Source: UBA9611 sp965237595 (GTDB lineage Bacteria > Chloroflexota > Dehalococcoidia > Lucifugimonadales > UBA3495). Taken from it: 64,000 nucleotides of DNA. Shown one piece after another: positions 55,224-63,877 of the stretch. Below the pieces are notes generated by a model. The model worked only from the letters and a program-made list of their open reading frames with translations. It had not been told where the DNA came from and made no database searches. The DNA lies in assembly GCA_965237595.1 (NCBI GenBank), contig CBDEFY010000001.1, positions 569,751 through 633,750 on the forward strand, written 5' to 3'. The position numbers and the translations under genes were made by a program. Each line of letters starts with the position of its first letter. The stretch's first letter is position 1.

Positions 55224-56966
55224 CCTGAATTTCCCAGATCAACCTGATTTCCCTGAACCGGTGTCATCCTGTGCGGCGGGAACTATAGTACGGTATCCTG
55301 AGCGCGTCAACTGCGCTCCGATTCACTCAATTGCTCCACTCTCATAGGATATCCATCGTCCTAACGAGCGTAGAAATTCCAAATCCTCTGCCCTTGCCCA
55401 AGCGTCTCCCTCGTGGCGGCCCATTTACTCTTGACGACCCCATAACTGTCCTAAATACCGGTGCTCTCAAAGCAAGCTAGCCAGGTGCCAGCCGAAGCCG
55501 GCTGATCCGTTCTAGTATCCCGGTGAGCATTTCCCTGGTCACCAGCACCTCGGCAAGCTGAAACACCATCCTCCTGGCATGGCGTACCAGTCGCCCACCC
55601 GTCTTGATCAGCCTAGTCTGAAGACTGGTCAGAGTCCAATGCTTCATATCCTCCGGCAAAGCCAACCTTCTCATGAAGTTTCCCAGATTGTACGCCAGAA
55701 CGAACAGCCATAGCCTCGCCTGGTTGGCCACGAACTTGTGACAGGACAGTCTGGTCCAGTTCAGGGCGTACTTGCCCTCCTTGATCCACTGCTCCGCTGT
55801 GCCACGGCCATTGTAAAAGCGGACTATGCCTTTGGGTGGATAGCTCAGGTTGGTCACGATGAAGCCTACCCTGGGAAATAACTCCCCCTGATGCCACTCC
55901 ACCTTGGCTACTACTCGCCGGGAAATACTCCAGCTCTGGGCCTGGTAAGTGAAGTCGTAGTAGGAGACGATCGGCCTCCTGGAAGACCAGTCGGCAGGTC
56001 GTACCAGCAGGTGCGCGATTTCTCTCTGAAGTACCGCGTTAGCTGAAAGCCGGATGGCGTACCCAATCATCTCTTGTTCCAAGTACTCGTACACCTCTGG
56101 CTTGCCAAAGGCGGCATCACCCCGGAACAACAGCCGCCGTCCCTTCCTCTGGTATCTTTTCACCACCGGCTCAAGGAGTTCCTGCCAGCCCTCGGCGCTA
56201 TGGACGTTGCCGGGGCGTAGCGTCGCTCCTTCACAATCGCCGAACTGGTTGAATAGAAAGAGGGGATGATAGCAGACACACTCGAAGTGCCCATTGTAGG
56301 CGGCACCCTCCTGATGGCCATGCACTGGACTCTCCGAGCTGTCCATGTCCAGAATCACTCGCTGGTGTGGAGTATGGGCCATAGCATCTTCCACCCATTG
56401 GGGATTCATTCGTGCCAGCCCCTGCAGGTTGTCCTGTTGGGTCAGAGTTTCAGTTTCAAAGCGGCTCACGGTGTTGGTGCTGGCGGCGTTCCGGTCTGAT
56501 CCTTGCCAGCCCACGACGACTCTCATGGCTGGGTCTTGGGAAAGGCGTTCGGCATCATTGGTGTCATCGTAGCCGGCCAAGCGGCTGTAGATGGACTGTC
56601 TGAGCAGCGGGACGAGGTGGTGTCGGATGTTGCGACCGGAGCGGCTTTCCTGGAGATAGTCGGCAGCAATATGGGTAAGGCCCAGGGCATCATCCAGCTC
56701 TCGAATGGGCAAGAGTCCGGCATCGGAAGTGATGGTGGCACCGTGAAACTCCAGACGGACTTTGGGGTTGAACTGGAGCCGGAGAGGGGTTTTGTCGCCG
56801 TCACCCATCAGGTGCCTCCGGGGTTGTTACGCTATCTGAAGAATCTTACTATTCTAATGAATGTATTATAGCCGAGATGTTGGTGAAAAGTTCATGAGAC
56901 GACTACAAAAGCAAGAACGTTGCCTATATACCGCATCACACTGTTATCCTAACTGGGAAATATGGG
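55224..56966. mobile_element. IS1380-family element, copy B
   Basis: 1743 bp, same as copy A. No target duplication is visible, which suggests a deletion at one side. Its right terminal repeat supplies the ATG now opening the thiY frame. Confidence 0.85.
55477..56808 (-). CDS. IS1380 transposase, copy B
   Basis: Identical 443-residue product to copy A, with the same catalytic residues. With copy A it forms directly repeated homology 6.1 kb apart, able to delete or amplify the segment between. Confidence 0.9.
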   Translation of the reverse strand: MGDGDKTPLRLQFNPKVRLEFHGATITSDAGLLPIRELDDALGLTHIAADYLQESRSGRNIRHHLVPLLRQSIYSRLAGYDDTNDAERLSQDPAMRVVVGWQGSDRNAASTNTVSRFETETLTQQDNLQGLARMNPQWVEDAMAHTPHQRVILDMDSSESPVHGHQEGAAYNGHFECVCYHPLFLFNQFGDCEGATLRPGNVHSAEGWQELLEPVVKRYQRKGRRLLFRGDAAFGKPEVYEYLEQEMIGYAIRLSANAVLQREIAHLLVRPADWSSRRPIVSYYDFTYQAQSWSISRRVVAKVEWHQGELFPRVGFIVTNLSYPPKGIVRFYNGRGTAEQWIKEGKYALNWTRLSCHKFVANQARLWLFVLAYNLGNFMRRLALPEDMKHWTLTSLQTRLIKTGGRLVRHARRMVFQLAEVLVTREMLTGILERISRLRLAPG

Positions 56967-58020
56967 CTTGATCCTGCTTGGGATACTCTTGATGGCCTTG
57001 GCCGGGGCTTGCGGCGGGGATGCGGCGACCACGGCGGCCCCCGCTACCTCTACGCCGGTAAGCCCCACGGTTGCGCCTAGCACGTCGACACCGGAAGCCG
57101 ACGTTCCCCAATCTCTGACCAAAGTTTCGGTGGCGCTAGACTGGTTCCCATGGTCCAACCATTCCGGATTTTTCATATCCCAAGAGCGGGGCTACTTTGC
57201 CGATGAGGGCCTAAAAGTGAACATATTCACTCCGGGAGACCCTTCAACCGTGTTGCTGACGGTGGCCTCCGGAAGAGACGACTTCGGCATCAGCTACCAA
57301 CCGGAATTGCTGATCGCCCGGGAGCAGGACATTTCCGTGGTTTCCATCATGGCTCTGGTACAGCACCCACTGAACTCCGTGATGGCCTTTAAAGATTCGG
57401 GCATCGCCGAGCCCAGAGACCTGGCCGGGAAGAAGGTGGGATCGCCGGGGTTGCCGTCGGACGAGTCGCTGCTGGACACCATGCTGCGGAACCAGGGGCT
57501 GACCCTTGCCGACGTGGAGATGGTCAACGTGGGTTTCGACCTGGTGCCGGCGCTGATTAGCGGGCAGGTAGACGCCGTCGTCGGCGCCTACTGGGTCCAC
57601 GAGTCCATTTCCGCCACCAACTTGGGCTTCGAACTGAACATCATGCGCATGGAGGACTACGGTGTTCCCGACTTCTACGAGTTGGTAATCGTGGCCAGCG
57701 AGGACACGATCGCCAATGACCCGGACCTGGTCCAGCGTTTCGTGCGAGGAGTGACCAGGGGATATCAGGACGCCATGGCCGACCCTCAAGACGCGGTCCA
57801 ACTCCTTAAGCGGCTGAAGCCAGAGGTGGAGTTGGACATCGAAATACCCGGAGTGGATCTGCTGGCGCCCCTGTGGGCATCCGATAACGGCGTGTTCGGT
57901 TGGCAAGAGGAGGGCCGCTGGGTGGACTTTGCCGAGTGGCTGGTGGAGTCGGGCCGCCTGACATCCAGCGATGGAGCGACTTCGGCTTACGACAACAGCT
58001 TCGTTGCCGGGGCACAGTAA
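56962..58020 (+). CDS. thiY: NMT1/THI5-like substrate-binding lipoprotein (ThiY-like)
   Basis: 352 residues. LILLGILLMALAGACGG is a lipoprotein signal with lipobox Cys; after a Thr/Pro linker comes VALDWFPWSNHSGFFISQER, the start of the THI5/ThiY fold that binds formylaminopyrimidine or HMP. Then SVVSIMALVQHPLNSVMAFK, LAGKKVGSPGLPSDESLLDT and ALISGQVDAVVGAYWVHES complete the periplasmic-binding-protein-type fold. ATG and the next two bases lie within the terminal repeat of IS1380 copy B, so the native start, ribosome-binding site and operon link have been lost. Protein otherwise complete. Confidence 0.85.
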   Translation: MGLILLGILLMALAGACGGDAATTAAPATSTPVSPTVAPSTSTPEADVPQSLTKVSVALDWFPWSNHSGFFISQERGYFADEGLKVNIFTPGDPSTVLLTVASGRDDFGISYQPELLIAREQDISVVSIMALVQHPLNSVMAFKDSGIAEPRDLAGKKVGSPGLPSDESLLDTMLRNQGLTLADVEMVNVGFDLVPALISGQVDAVVGAYWVHESISATNLGFELNIMRMEDYGVPDFYELVIVASEDTIANDPDLVQRFVRGVTRGYQDAMADPQDAVQLLKRLKPEVELDIEIPGVDLLAPLWASDNGVFGWQEEGRWVDFAEWLVESGRLTSSDGATSAYDNSFVAGAQ

Positions 58021-58041
58021 ACCTCGCACGACATACGAATA

Positions 58042-58073
58042 GCGGCCGGTCCTTTCCCATAGAGGGCCCGGCC
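58042..58073. other. GC-rich hairpin after thiY
   Basis: CGGCCGG (58042-58048) pairs with CCGGCCG (58067-58073) with partial pairing inside. No T run follows, so it is either a Rho-type pause site or mRNA-stabilising structure. Confidence 0.4.
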
Positions 58074-58127
58074 GGGTGATATACTTGACGCGGCCCATCC
58101 GACATCAAGCAGGCACCGGAGCAGCCT

Positions 58128-58459
58128 ATGTCACTGTATTTCCTGCTGGGCACCCTCACCGCCACCGGCCAGCAGGATGTCCACGATAACCGAGACCTGT
58201 TCATGGAGACCAGCCGGAGCTCCAGGTCAAAGGCGCGGAGATTTTAGGTCAATACGCCGTCCTCGGAAAATACGATTTCGTGATGATGGTGGAGGCGGAC
58301 GACAACGACGCGGTGGCCCGGCTCTCCCTGGAGCTGGGTGTTCGCATTGGGCTTCACATCGAGACTCTGCCAGCAATCGCAATTGGGTTTCTTGCGGAAA
58401 GGACGCAATTTGACCCGGCCGACAGGTCCACATCGGTCCAGCTGCGGCCGGACCAGTAG
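58128..58459 (+). pseudogene. GYD-domain protein, one-base frameshift
   Basis: Starts MSLYFLLGTLTATGQQDVHD, RDLFMETSR; one base is then missing near 58216 and the protein continues in the next frame ELQVKGAEILGQYAVLGKYD, FVMMVEADDNDAVARLSLEL, HIETLPAIAIGFLAE, ending 58457-58459. GYD proteins are small ferredoxin-fold proteins of unknown role, and this one sits between thiY and tenA, suggesting a place in the same operon. Confidence 0.8.
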
Positions 58460-58980
58460 TTACCTGGGGCCAGACCGGGATGCCCTTTGGCATAGCCCGG
58501 AGCACCCGCAGACCTCGGGGGCTCATTGATTTCATCCTATAAAGGAACCCGCGAAGGCCGTCCAATGGGGTCCAAGGATCACCGAGGAGCACGCCAAGAA
58601 AATGGGGTTGAGCGACGAATTTAGGGCCGGCGTGGGTCTGGTGTGGGAACGGGTAGTGACCCACCGCTTCGTTTGCGAGCTGGGGGACGGCACCCTGCCT
58701 CGGGTCACCTTCGACATCTACTTCGACCAGGACCACCTTTTCCTCAAAGACTGGGCCATCCTGCTCAGCCTCGCCACGGCGAAATCTCCAAATTTCGATG
58801 CAGCCCGTCAGTTGGTGGGGTTTTTGCACGCGGGGCTGGGCGGTGAGGAAGGGCTCTTCCAGCAAGCCTTCTGAGAGCGCGGCCTTTCTCCACAGGATGT
58901 GGCAGCCTTGGAGTACCGGCCCACCACCCTTAACTACAGCGGTTACCTTCGGAAAAACGCCTATGAAGGCAGCTTCCTAG

Positions 58981-60438
58981 GAGCCTGTCTGGGTAATTGC
59001 TAATGGGAGTTGGGGCGTTAGGGGTAAGTCTTTGCTGCCGTCGGGGCTCCTGATCAGCGGGCGTCAAACATAGACTCTTACGCCACTACTCGACTCCCTG
59101 GCTTAGTGTGGCTTGTTTTCAGGGCAGAGAAGAGCTTGAGCAGGTTGTGTCCGGCGCATATTAGCTTCCACTCCAACTTCACCTTCTCTAATCCTCGGAG
59201 CAGAAACTGCCGGAAGCCCCGGCCCTGTTTGATCTGCCCGAAGACCGGCTCCACCGTCCCCATTCTCAGGGCGTAGCGTTGCCGACCCCGCTGGGTTCTC
59301 AGCTTTCGACGCATCCGGTCCGCCGTCGACAGATGCCTGGGAATCCGACCTCGGGGTGCCGACGGTATCACCGTTCCATGCCGGGTCTTATCTGGTGGGA
59401 TGAAGGGGTCTACCCCCAGGGCGTATAGCTCTTCTACAGCTTGGGCCGAGTAGTAACCAGCATCGGCTGATGCCTCTCTGGGCAGAGTGCCGGTATTGTC
59501 TTCGATCTCCTTCACCAGGGGTAGGGCCCAGCCGTGGTCCGAGGGTTGCTTGGTAACATCGGCCGCCACGATGACCTGATAAGCGCTGTCCACCGCCGCC
59601 TGACAGTTGTAAGATTGGCTGAACTCCTTGCCCCCGGGCCCTGGCATTATTCGGGAGTCCGGGTCGGTGAAGTTCCGCTGGGCCTTATCCTCCGGGACTT
59701 CCTTTCCGTGGATTTGGGCCTCCGCTTCCAGGGCCTCCTGAGCCTCTCTAATCCTTTTCAGTCGGCTTTCTCGAAAGGCCAACTCCACGGGTAACTCATC
59801 CCCGCGACGGTCCTTCCCGTAGCACCGGTCCTCCGCTTCGTCCGCCTCCTGAGCCCTCCGAAATAGCTCCTCAACCTCAGCCTCCAGTCGTGCCCTTTTC
59901 TCCTTCATCTTGCCGTAGCTCATGGCCTTATGCTTGGAAGCGTTGGCCTTCACCTTAGTCCCGTCCAGGGAAACGTGCCCCAGCTTGGCCAGCCCGGCCT
60001 GCCGGCATAGTTCCAACACCTTTAGGAAGAGACCACCTAGAGCTACCAGGTGCTCCTTGCGGAAGTCGGGAGTGTTATTGGCCGCCAGCACTCGGAAGGC
60101 GATATCCTCATGGAGACGCTTCTCGATGCGCCGGGAGGAGGGCACCCCAGCACAGTAGGCGTATACCAGCACCTTCACCATCATCACCGGATGGTAGGGA
60201 GGATAGCCTCGCTCCTCACCCTCATACGTGCTCAGGATTTCCTTCAGGTCCAAATGGTCCACCACATCGGAGATGAAATAGGCCATATGATCTGCTGGTA
60301 GCCACTCCTGAAGGGCCACCGGCATCAGCAGCATCTGATCCGGCTCATAGCGGCGAAAGGTCTTGCTCATCCCTGCCTCCTCAACCCAGCTTGGCCTCTA
60401 TTTTACCCCTAATTGCCCCGTATTACTCGGACAGGCTG
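58981..60438. mobile_element. IS1182-family element inside tenA
   Basis: 1458 bp with ends sharing AGCCTGTC and GTAAT, flanked by CTAG (58977-58980 and 60439-60442). Boundaries are fixed by the rejoined tenA frame. Confidence 0.9.
59078..60370 (-). CDS. IS1182 transposase, intact
   Basis: 430 residues: FRRYEPDQMLLMPVALQEWL, AYFISDVVDHLDLKEILSTY, GHVSLDGTKVKANASKHKAM (Asp), DPDSRIMPGPGGKEFSQSYN, REASADAGYYSAQAVEELYA (Asp), VEPVFGQIKQGRGFRQFLLR (Glu). All motifs are present. Closest in type to the dead copy at 17660-18723. Confidence 0.9.
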   Translation of the reverse strand: MSKTFRRYEPDQMLLMPVALQEWLPADHMAYFISDVVDHLDLKEILSTYEGEERGYPPYHPVMMVKVLVYAYCAGVPSSRRIEKRLHEDIAFRVLAANNTPDFRKEHLVALGGLFLKVLELCRQAGLAKLGHVSLDGTKVKANASKHKAMSYGKMKEKRARLEAEVEELFRRAQEADEAEDRCYGKDRRGDELPVELAFRESRLKRIREAQEALEAEAQIHGKEVPEDKAQRNFTDPDSRIMPGPGGKEFSQSYNCQAAVDSAYQVIVAADVTKQPSDHGWALPLVKEIEDNTGTLPREASADAGYYSAQAVEELYALGVDPFIPPDKTRHGTVIPSAPRGRIPRHLSTADRMRRKLRTQRGRQRYALRMGTVEPVFGQIKQGRGFRQFLLRGLEKVKLEWKLICAGHNLLKLFSALKTSHTKPGSRVVA

Positions 60439-60713
60439 CTAGACGTGATAGCCACTCTCCTGGCGATGGAATGGCCCTACCTGGACTGGGCCCAGCGTCT
60501 GGAGGCGGCGGGCAAGCGCCCCGAGAATCACTACTACCAAACCTGGATCGACCTCCACACCAGCCAGGAGATGACCGGCTTTGTCGCTTGGCTTCGCCGT
60601 ACGGTAGACGATGCCCTTATAACCGAGGCGGACAGGTCGCGTCTGCAATGCATTTTCCAGGACGTGCTGCGCTACGAGCTGCTGTTCTGGGAGATGGCCT
60701 ACCGGGGTGAGCA

Positions 60714-61124
60714 ATGGCCGGAGTAACCGATATTCGTATTAGAGGGGCCAGGGACCTCCTCGCTGCGGCCAGAGCAGAGTTTGACCAGGTCCAGCAGGCG
60801 AAGGGTGGAGCGGCGGGGGCTTGCGGAACTCCTGTGGCAAAGGCTGGCTGGCCCTCCTGGAAGCGGTGAACGCCTTCTTCGTAAAGCAGGGTGTCACTGA
60901 AAGAGAGTTGCCAGACGCTGATCGAGGCCGGCGGTTTTTTGCCAGGCGTTATATGGACCGCAACATGAGCCGGGACTTTCTGGCATTGCGGCAGACTTTC
61001 CATATTGATGGCTACTTACGAGGGAATCGTTGAGTTCGATGACATGCCCGGCTACTTCGAGGAACTCGGAGAGTTTATTGACCAGGTGGAAGTAGCCGAG
61101 TCCTCGGGCGGAGTAGAGGGTTAG
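60714..61124 (+). pseudogene. Small HEPN/PaREP1-like protein, two frameshifts
   Basis: ATG overlaps the tenA stop region. Pieces in three frames join as MAGVTDIRIRGARDLLAAAR, FDQVQQAKGG; then CGKGWLALLEAVNAFFVKQG, ARRYMDRNMSRDFLALRQTF, HIDGY; then YEGIVEFDDMPGYFEELGEF. One shift lies near 60810-60830 and one at a doubled T near 61012. All-helical pattern with a mid-protein GKGWLALLEA helix fits HEPN-type helper proteins (PaREP1/DUF5618-like). Assignment is tentative. Confidence 0.55.
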
Positions 61125-61139
61125 CAGATGGCGGCCGTG

Positions 61140-61733
61140 GCCTGCTGCATGACGGCGTGCTGCTTCGGGCGGCGGCGGTGCTGTTCGGCGGCACGGAGCG
61201 GCTGGAGTTCGAGATGCCGCAGTGTCTGCTGCGCGTCGCCCGCTTCCGGGGTACCGACCGGATGGAGTTCCTGGACAATCGCCAATTCAACGGCAACGCC
61301 TTCACGCCTCTCGCGAGCGCAGAGCGCTTCCTGTGCGACACCCTGCCCATCGCCGGATGGTTTGAGCGGGCCCGTTTCGAGCGAATCGACGAGCCTCTGT
61401 ATCCCCCTCTGGCAACGCGCGAGGCGCTTGCAAACGCCCAGTGCCACCGCGACTACTCCATCCGCGGCGGTTCGGTCGGTATAGCGGTCTACGACGACCG
61501 CCTGGAGGTGACCTCCTCTGGCTCACTCCACTTCGGCTTGACCCCGGAGAAGCTGTTCTCCCCTCACGAGTCGCGTCCGTGGAATCCGTTGATTGCTCGC
61601 ACCTTCTACCGCCGCGGCATCATTGAGGAGTGGGGGAGCGGAACGCTGAAGATGGCGGACCTGGCGAGCAAGGCCGGGCTCCCGGTCCCGGAGATAGACG
61701 ATGACGGCGGGGCCGTAACCGTCCGGTTCCCGC
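61140..61733 (+). pseudogene. Schlafen/RecG-like (AlbA-HATPase_c_4) regulator, C-terminal fragment
   Basis: About 198 residues: LLHDGVLLRAAAVLFGGTER, NAQCHRDYSIRGGSVGIAVY, DDRLEVTSSGSLHFGLTPEK, ARTFYRRGIIEEWGSGTLKM, the HATPase_c_4 domain of 'ATP-binding protein/transcriptional regulator' proteins whose N-terminal AlbA_2 (Schlafen-like) domain is missing here. It ends AVTVRFPR and is directly joined, out of frame, to an HsdR fragment. Confidence 0.75.
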
Positions 61734-62273
61734 GCCGACGTTATGTTCGTGGTCAACGGCGTGCCCGCCGCCATCATCGAGCACAAGAATCCTACGGATG
61801 CAGACGCTATCGAGAGGGGCGTCACGCAGTTGCGCCGCTACGAGATGGAGACGCCGGAGCTGCTGGGCGCGGCCCAGCTCTTCAACGTGACCCATGTGCT
61901 GGACTACTGGTACGGCGTCACCTGGAACCTGTCGCGCCGGTGCATGGCGCGGTGGAAGGAGTCCCCGGAAGAGAGCTACCGCTTCGCCGTCCAGTCCTTC
62001 TTCGAGCCTACGGACTTCCTGCGCACCTTGCGCGACTGGGTCCTCTTCTACGTCGAGGATGGTGAGACACGGAAGACTGTTTTCCGTCAGCACCAGCGCC
62101 GCGCCGTGGACCGCATCGTCGAACGGTGCATCGAGCCGGTGAAGTGGCGCGGCCTCGTCTGGCACACCCAAGGGGCCGGCAAGACGTTTACCTTGCTCAT
62201 CGCCGCCCACCAGTCCCGCGGCGATTATCGCCCGGACGAAGAAGGGGTATTCGAAGGGTTCCAGCAGGGCTAA
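61729..62273 (+). pseudogene. hsdR: Type I restriction HsdR N-terminal fragment
   Basis: About 160 genuine residues: RADVMFVVNGVPAAIIEHKN carries the nuclease E-x-K, then DAIERGVTQLRRYEMETPEL, FEPTDFLRTLRDWVLFYVED, RQHQRRAVDRIVERCIEPVK, HTQGAGKTFTLLIAAHQ (Walker A). The first ~100 residues with the nuclease Asp and all of the motor beyond motif I are missing. After ~62211 the frame runs into unknown sequence and stops. Confidence 0.85.
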
Positions 62274-62573
62274 CCCTCGTCCGCCGCTGCCGGTTCGGTA
62301 AGGTGGGGGGTGGTGTTCCCCCACCCGCTTCGTGGAGTCGTGTATGTGGGCCACTACGGGACCATCATGGCTGTCGTCCCGGATTGTGGCTACCGGGTCT
62401 CGGCCCCCATCTTCGCCCATCCAGGAGTGGGCGCTTTCGGCCACGAGGGTCATGCCGCGGGGTGTGACTAAAAGTGGTTGGAAATGGAGGCAGTTTACAA
62501 GAGCGGGAAAGGATGGCAATCTCCTGGATAGACAGATAGTGGCGGCTCGGACAGCGGCGGCGAGGACGGAGCC
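62274..62573. other. Unassigned 300-base stretch with a strong hairpin
   Basis: No recognisable gene. GGTGGGGG (62302-62309) pairs perfectly with CCCCCACC (62318-62325) around an 8-base loop, without a T run. It probably belongs to the 5' end of the ISKra4-like fragment that follows, or to another mobile-element boundary. Confidence 0.4.
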
Positions 62574-62825
62574 ATGAAGCGGGCGCGGGCGCTGCGGGAA
62601 ATACTGGAACAGGCCGTTGGAGAAATGCGGGAAGTCCTGAGCCAGGAAACGGAGGAGGACGGAGCGAAGCAGTGGGATCTGGACGCCTGGGAGGAAGAGG
62701 TGATCCAGTTCACCCGGCGATTGGGCCAGCGGATGGTGCAAACTTGGGGTGAGGTGAAGACTGAGCCAGCAAAAGCTCAGGCCCCTTTTGCTCCTGCTGC
62801 GGGCGAAGACGCCGCGCCTTCATAA
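62574..62825 (+). pseudogene. Possible ISKra4-type transposase N-terminal fragment
   Basis: 83 residues: LREILEQAVGEMREVLSQET, KQWDLDAWEEEVIQFTRRLG, QRMVQTWGEVKTEPAKAQAP. The helical 'LD..E..V......LG..++Q.W' pattern is like the leader of ISKra4 transposases, which continue into a zinc finger and DDE domain not found here. Tentative. Confidence 0.35.
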
Positions 62826-63183
62826 TTTTGGACAGAGGGCCTCGGCAGGCTCACTGGCTTCCAAGCCACATCTCGAAGATGGTACCACCTACCATCCACT
62901 TAGGCCCCACTGCATTGAACCGGAGACCAACTTCAAGATATTCGCAAACGGCATACAGTGTGCCATCGGCGATGTGACCGAAGAGACTCTGAGTTGCCTG
63001 GAAAACTTTGCCCGGGCGAACCCGGCCTTCGTCGCACTCCTCTCATCCGGCTTGCAGGGCATAGAAGCAATGCCCGCAGATGAGTTCGTCGAGGTCAGCA
63101 ACGCTGGCGCCCAGCAGTACGCCTGGATGACGGAAGAAGAGTTGCTGCGAGTTCAGGAAGCTGCTACGGCCGCTATGCAGTAG
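62788..63183 (+). CDS. Hypothetical protein
   Basis: 131 residues. The part from CIEPETNFKIFANGIQCAIG through DVTEETLSCLENFARANPAF, LLSSGLQGIEAMPADEFVEV to MTEEELLRVQEAATAAMQ looks like a real small domain; the first ~40 codons overlap the preceding fragment and are probably not genuine. No family recognised. Confidence 0.4.
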   Translation: MLLLRAKTPRLHNFGQRASAGSLASKPHLEDGTTYHPLRPHCIEPETNFKIFANGIQCAIGDVTEETLSCLENFARANPAFVALLSSGLQGIEAMPADEFVEVSNAGAQQYAWMTEEELLRVQEAATAAMQ

Positions 63184-63313
63184 GGAGTGCGGGACTGCCT
63201 AAGTCACGAGGAACTCCTCTGTGCCATGATGCAGATGGAGGCAGAGTAGCTCGGCGAGCTATGGCTGCTGTCTATCTCAGGAGTAGACCAAGGCCCGGAG
63301 GAATCGCGGACGA

Positions 63314-63877
63314 CTAACTGCTTTCGGGTGTTGCGATGTTGGCATGGCTGGCGCCGGCGGCCCAGGCCAGCGCCGTAAGCATCCGTGCAGGGTCCAGTAT
63401 CTGCCAGATAACCCCGTTGTTGACGAAGTATGCATTGGCGAAAACCAGGGCGCCCAGCGCCGCCGAAACCACCGCGCCCACGCGCCCCGCAGGGCGTCCA
63501 CAGCGCCACAGAGCCACCGCAGCCACGCTGGAGGAACCGATGAACAGAGGGTTGACGGTTCGCCACACGTCACCCCGATAGTTGCCGAACAGGTCGCTGT
63601 ACCCATTGGCGAGCACCGCCAAAGCTACTATACCCAGCGCTAAACTGCGCACCCAGGGGACGCGGCGGGTGCTCAACCAGACCCACCAGACGCCGCCGAA
63701 CCCCATCAGCAACGGGCCGATTTGCCACAGCTTCCAAGGCCAGTAGGGAACGGACAGCCCCTCCGGGTCAAGGACGCCGGTTCTCTCGGTCCAGGCAAAA
63801 ATGGCCAAGGCCACGAAGGCCGCGGCTGCGACGGCAGGGATCGGGTCCAGGTCTCGCGGAGCGATCAGTTTGAACAT
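63314..63877 (-). CDS. Multi-pass membrane protein of unknown function
   Basis: 187 residues with about five hydrophobic helices: AVAAAAFVALAIFAWTE, IGPLLMGFGGVWWVWL, LALGIVALAVLANGYS, FIGSSSVAAVALW and GAVVSAALGALVFANAYFV. Conserved-looking polar residues (NGYSDLFGNYRGDVWRT) lie in a loop. No family recognised. The only gene of the last 800 bases; 63878-64000 shows nothing further. Confidence 0.6.
   Translation of the reverse strand: MFKLIAPRDLDPIPAVAAAAFVALAIFAWTERTGVLDPEGLSVPYWPWKLWQIGPLLMGFGGVWWVWLSTRRVPWVRSLALGIVALAVLANGYSDLFGNYRGDVWRTVNPLFIGSSSVAAVALWRCGRPAGRVGAVVSAALGALVFANAYFVNNGVIWQILDPARMLTALAWAAGASHANIATPESS

Larger units (their letters stand above)
58602..60726 (+). pseudogene. 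tenA: TenA-family (TenA_E-like) thiamine salvage enzyme, split by an IS1182 and with an internal TGA
   Basis: N-terminal part: FRAGVGLVWERVVTHRFVCE, LGDGTLPRVTFDIYFDQDHL, a TGA at 58872-58874, then ERGLSPQDVAALEYRPTTLN, YLRKNAYEGSF. The IS1182 (58981-60438) follows; CTAG flanks it on both sides. The protein resumes VIATLLAMEWPYLDWAQRLE, YQTWIDLHTSQEMTGFVAWL, and ends at 60726. Removing the element gives GSF-LDV-IATLL in frame. TenA enzymes hydrolyse thiamine breakdown products to HMP; the usual active-site Cys is not seen before the YxE-like segment, as in TenA_E types. The TGA is at a non-Cys position (probably a former Arg CGA), so plain nonsense. Confidence 0.85.

Noticed and set aside
58602..58980. 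TGA in tenA as a further selenocysteine
   Set aside because: It is not at a Cys position of the family and no CxxC follows; an Arg CGA to TGA change is simpler.
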